49,328 nucleotides of DNA, from positions 1 through 49,328 of the forward strand of contig JAVBRD010000011.1 of NCBI GenBank assembly GCA_031548365.1. Reading direction: 5' to 3'. This DNA is from JAVBRD01 sp031548365. Its GTDB lineage: Bacteria > Bacillota > Clostridia > Christensenellales > UBA1750. A program made the translations under genes and the position numbers. This document shows, piece after piece, positions 47,612 to 49,328 of this stretch. Every line of letters starts with the position of its first letter. Position 1 is the stretch's first letter. A model generated the notes under the pieces. That model did not search any database. It worked only from the letters and a program-made list of their open reading frames with translations, and was not told the DNA's origin.

Positions 47612-49312
47612 ATGAACAAGCGACTGGTTTGTATCCTGCTCCTGCTCACGCTGTTGGCCGCTGTGACCGCAGGTTGCGCGGGCACTCCGACCGCGCCGAC
47701 CCCGGGCGCGCCGGGCACGGCCGCTCCCGTTTCCGCAGCCCCCGCCGCAGGGCAGCCGCCCGCGGTCATTCCCAACCCCGACTATGTCTCTGAAACACCC
47801 CTGAAGCTCTCCCTTTGGGTGGGGATCGGCGGCAAAGGCTTCGAAGGCATGACCAGCTACAACGATATCTGGGCGTTTCGCAAGTGGCAGGAGATGACCA
47901 ACGTCGAGATCGAGTGGCTTCACCCGCCCGTCGGGCAGGAAACGGATCAGATGAACCTGATCTTCGCTTCCCGCGACTTCCCGGACATTGCTTATTACGG
48001 CTGGATGTCGAGTTACCCTGGCGGACCGGAGAAGGCGATACTCGACGGTGTGATTCTCAAGCTCAACGACTACTTCACACCGGAGTCCTCCCCCAACATC
48101 ATGAAGCTTTACGACGAACACGAGCTGTTTAAGAAAAACTCGACGACCGACCAAGGCTCATTCTACATGTACCCGTTTGTTCGCGGCTACTGCCTGTACG
48201 AATACTCCAAGTGGAGTACAATGTTCAACGGCCCGCAGTACCGCGCCGACTGGCTGGAAGCGCTGGGCATCGCGACGCCCGATACCATCGACGAATGGCA
48301 CAAAGCGCTGGTGGCGATCCGAGACAACGACTGCAATGGCAACGGAGACGCGAAGGATGAAATCCCGCTGGTTTCACCTGCGAAGGATCTCAACGCATGG
48401 GTCGCCCCGTTTGGCACACTTGCCGGCTGGCGTCTGAAGGATGACAAGGTCGTCTATGGCTACCTTGATCCGGAATTCAAAGAGTATCTGACCACAATGA
48501 GCACGTGGTTCAAGGAAGGACTCATTGACAAGGACTACTTGGTCACCGACGGCAACATGTTCAAAACCAAGGTTGTCTCCAACGTCGGCGGCGTGTACAT
48601 CGGCGGTATCGGCGGCAATTTCGGCGGCAACACACAGGCCATGCAGGCCGAGCACGGCGATAAGGACGTGATCATGGCCGCCAAGTGGCCCATCAACGCC
48701 GAAGGCAAGCGTTATACCTCAGAGAACACGCGCAAGACCCTGGGCATGGGCGGCGGGTGCGCAATTTTTACCACCAACAAGCACATCAAGGAAAGCGCGA
48801 AACTCCTTGACCTTGCGTACCGCTGGGACATGATTGACATCATGAACTTTGGCGAACCGGGCGTTACGTTTGTGCGTACGGGCGATCACGTCGATCTTGT
48901 GCCAAAGTTCAAAGAGGAGATGCTGGCCGCAAAAGACCAGAACACGGTCATCAACAAATACGCCACGGCGGGCATCAACGGTTGGGCCACGTTCATGCAC
49001 CCGGATTACGACAAGCTTCAGTACAACATCCGCAATCAGGTTCTCGCGATTCAAACGTGGAACCAGTGGGACGCGGGCTTAACCGACGAGCTCGTGCTGC
49101 CTCCCATCACCCAGACATCGGAAGAATCCTCCGAGTTCGCGAACATCATGACACAGGTCGACACCTATGTCGCGGAAAACCGCAACAAGGTCATTATGGG
49201 CGAGCTCCCTGTCTCGCACTGGGATACGGTGGTGGCCGAACTCAAAAACATGAAGATCGACCGAGCCGTTGAACTCCGCAACAACGCGCTCACCCGTTAC
49301 AACGCCAGATAG
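47612..49312 (+). CDS. Extracellular solute-binding lipoprotein (LplA type)
   Basis: A 566-residue lipoprotein. The signal peptide ends in the lipobox A-V-T-A-G-C (Cys 22), followed by a P/A/T-rich linker to residue 55. The mature protein has L-K-L-S-L-W-V-G and F-R-K-W-Q-E-M-T-N-V near 85, and D-N-D-C-N-G-N-G-D-A-K-D-E-I-P near 245, the calcium-loop-like segment typical of large LplA-type binding proteins. The size suggests oligosaccharide rather than monosaccharide ligands. AAGGAGG is 6 bases before the ATG and the stop TAG is inside the window. The ligand could be a pectin-derived oligosaccharide given the locus, which is inference. Confidence 0.9.
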   Translation: MNKRLVCILLLLTLLAAVTAGCAGTPTAPTPGAPGTAAPVSAAPAAGQPPAVIPNPDYVSETPLKLSLWVGIGGKGFEGMTSYNDIWAFRKWQEMTNVEIEWLHPPVGQETDQMNLIFASRDFPDIAYYGWMSSYPGGPEKAILDGVILKLNDYFTPESSPNIMKLYDEHELFKKNSTTDQGSFYMYPFVRGYCLYEYSKWSTMFNGPQYRADWLEALGIATPDTIDEWHKALVAIRDNDCNGNGDAKDEIPLVSPAKDLNAWVAPFGTLAGWRLKDDKVVYGYLDPEFKEYLTTMSTWFKEGLIDKDYLVTDGNMFKTKVVSNVGGVYIGGIGGNFGGNTQAMQAEHGDKDVIMAAKWPINAEGKRYTSENTRKTLGMGGGCAIFTTNKHIKESAKLLDLAYRWDMIDIMNFGEPGVTFVRTGDHVDLVPKFKEEMLAAKDQNTVINKYATAGINGWATFMHPDYDKLQYNIRNQVLAIQTWNQWDAGLTDELVLPPITQTSEESSEFANIMTQVDTYVAENRNKVIMGELPVSHWDTVVAELKNMKIDRAVELRNNALTRYNAR

Positions 49313-49328
49313 CGGATGCGCTTACGGC

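Overview
The window looks like part of the chromosome of a G+C-rich Clostridia-type Firmicute that degrades plant polysaccharide. The signs are a SigI/RsgI sigma/anti-sigma pair, an LplB/YtcP/lipoprotein carbohydrate ABC transporter, an AgrC-like GHKL kinase, strong AGGAGG ribosome sites, and many TTG or GTG starts placed by them. No rRNA, tRNA or CRISPR array was seen.

Layout. (1) 1-440: 5' part of an IS1182-type transposase running off the window. (2) 614-6859: GH3 glycosidase, divergent AraC-type regulator, and a GH106-like (alpha-L-rhamnosidase-type) glycosidase. (3) 11389-6879, minus strand: a nicotinamidase-Arr fusion, then four tightly coupled genes (amidohydrolase, Gfo/Idh/MocA dehydrogenase, PGDH_C/ApnO-like oxidoreductase, xylose-isomerase-like TIM barrel). 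This set matches the oxidative D-apiose route. (4) 11610-18963: a toroid-like protein of unknown function, a two-component pair of visibly lower G+C, a chimeric deleted permease pseudogene, a beta-propeller protein and a sialidase-fold protein. (5) 22534-19263, minus: GyrI-like, Cys-rich and BtrH-like genes (cluster 1). (6) 22802-27452, plus: split transketolase, FGGY kinase and fucose/arabinose-isomerase-like gene, matching the non-oxidative apiose (apulose) route. (7) 27512-36649: small unknown gene, RsgI and SigI on the minus strand; a candidate SigI-type promoter, a secreted 689-residue protein and a subtilisin-LysM protease on the plus strand. (8) 36781-45260: a second, larger GyrI/BtrH/Cys-rich cluster with paralogues, a stop-interrupted copy and a decayed copy, then an A+T-richer Gfo/Idh/MocA gene. 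(9) 45532-49312: promoter and a complete carbohydrate ABC transporter.

How it may work together (inference): secreted and cytoplasmic glycosidases plus the ABC transporter would take up pectin-type oligosaccharides. Side-chain sugars, plausibly including apiose from rhamnogalacturonan II or apiogalacturonan, would enter central metabolism by the oxidative set and/or the kinase/transketolase set.

The least explained content is the family of proteins sharing a W-K-x(3)-K-G-K module and a four-cysteine tail, found in two clusters with GyrI-like effector-binding proteins and BtrH-like papain-fold proteins. It is the best candidate for an undescribed system. The nicotinamidase-Arr fusion is the most striking single gene.
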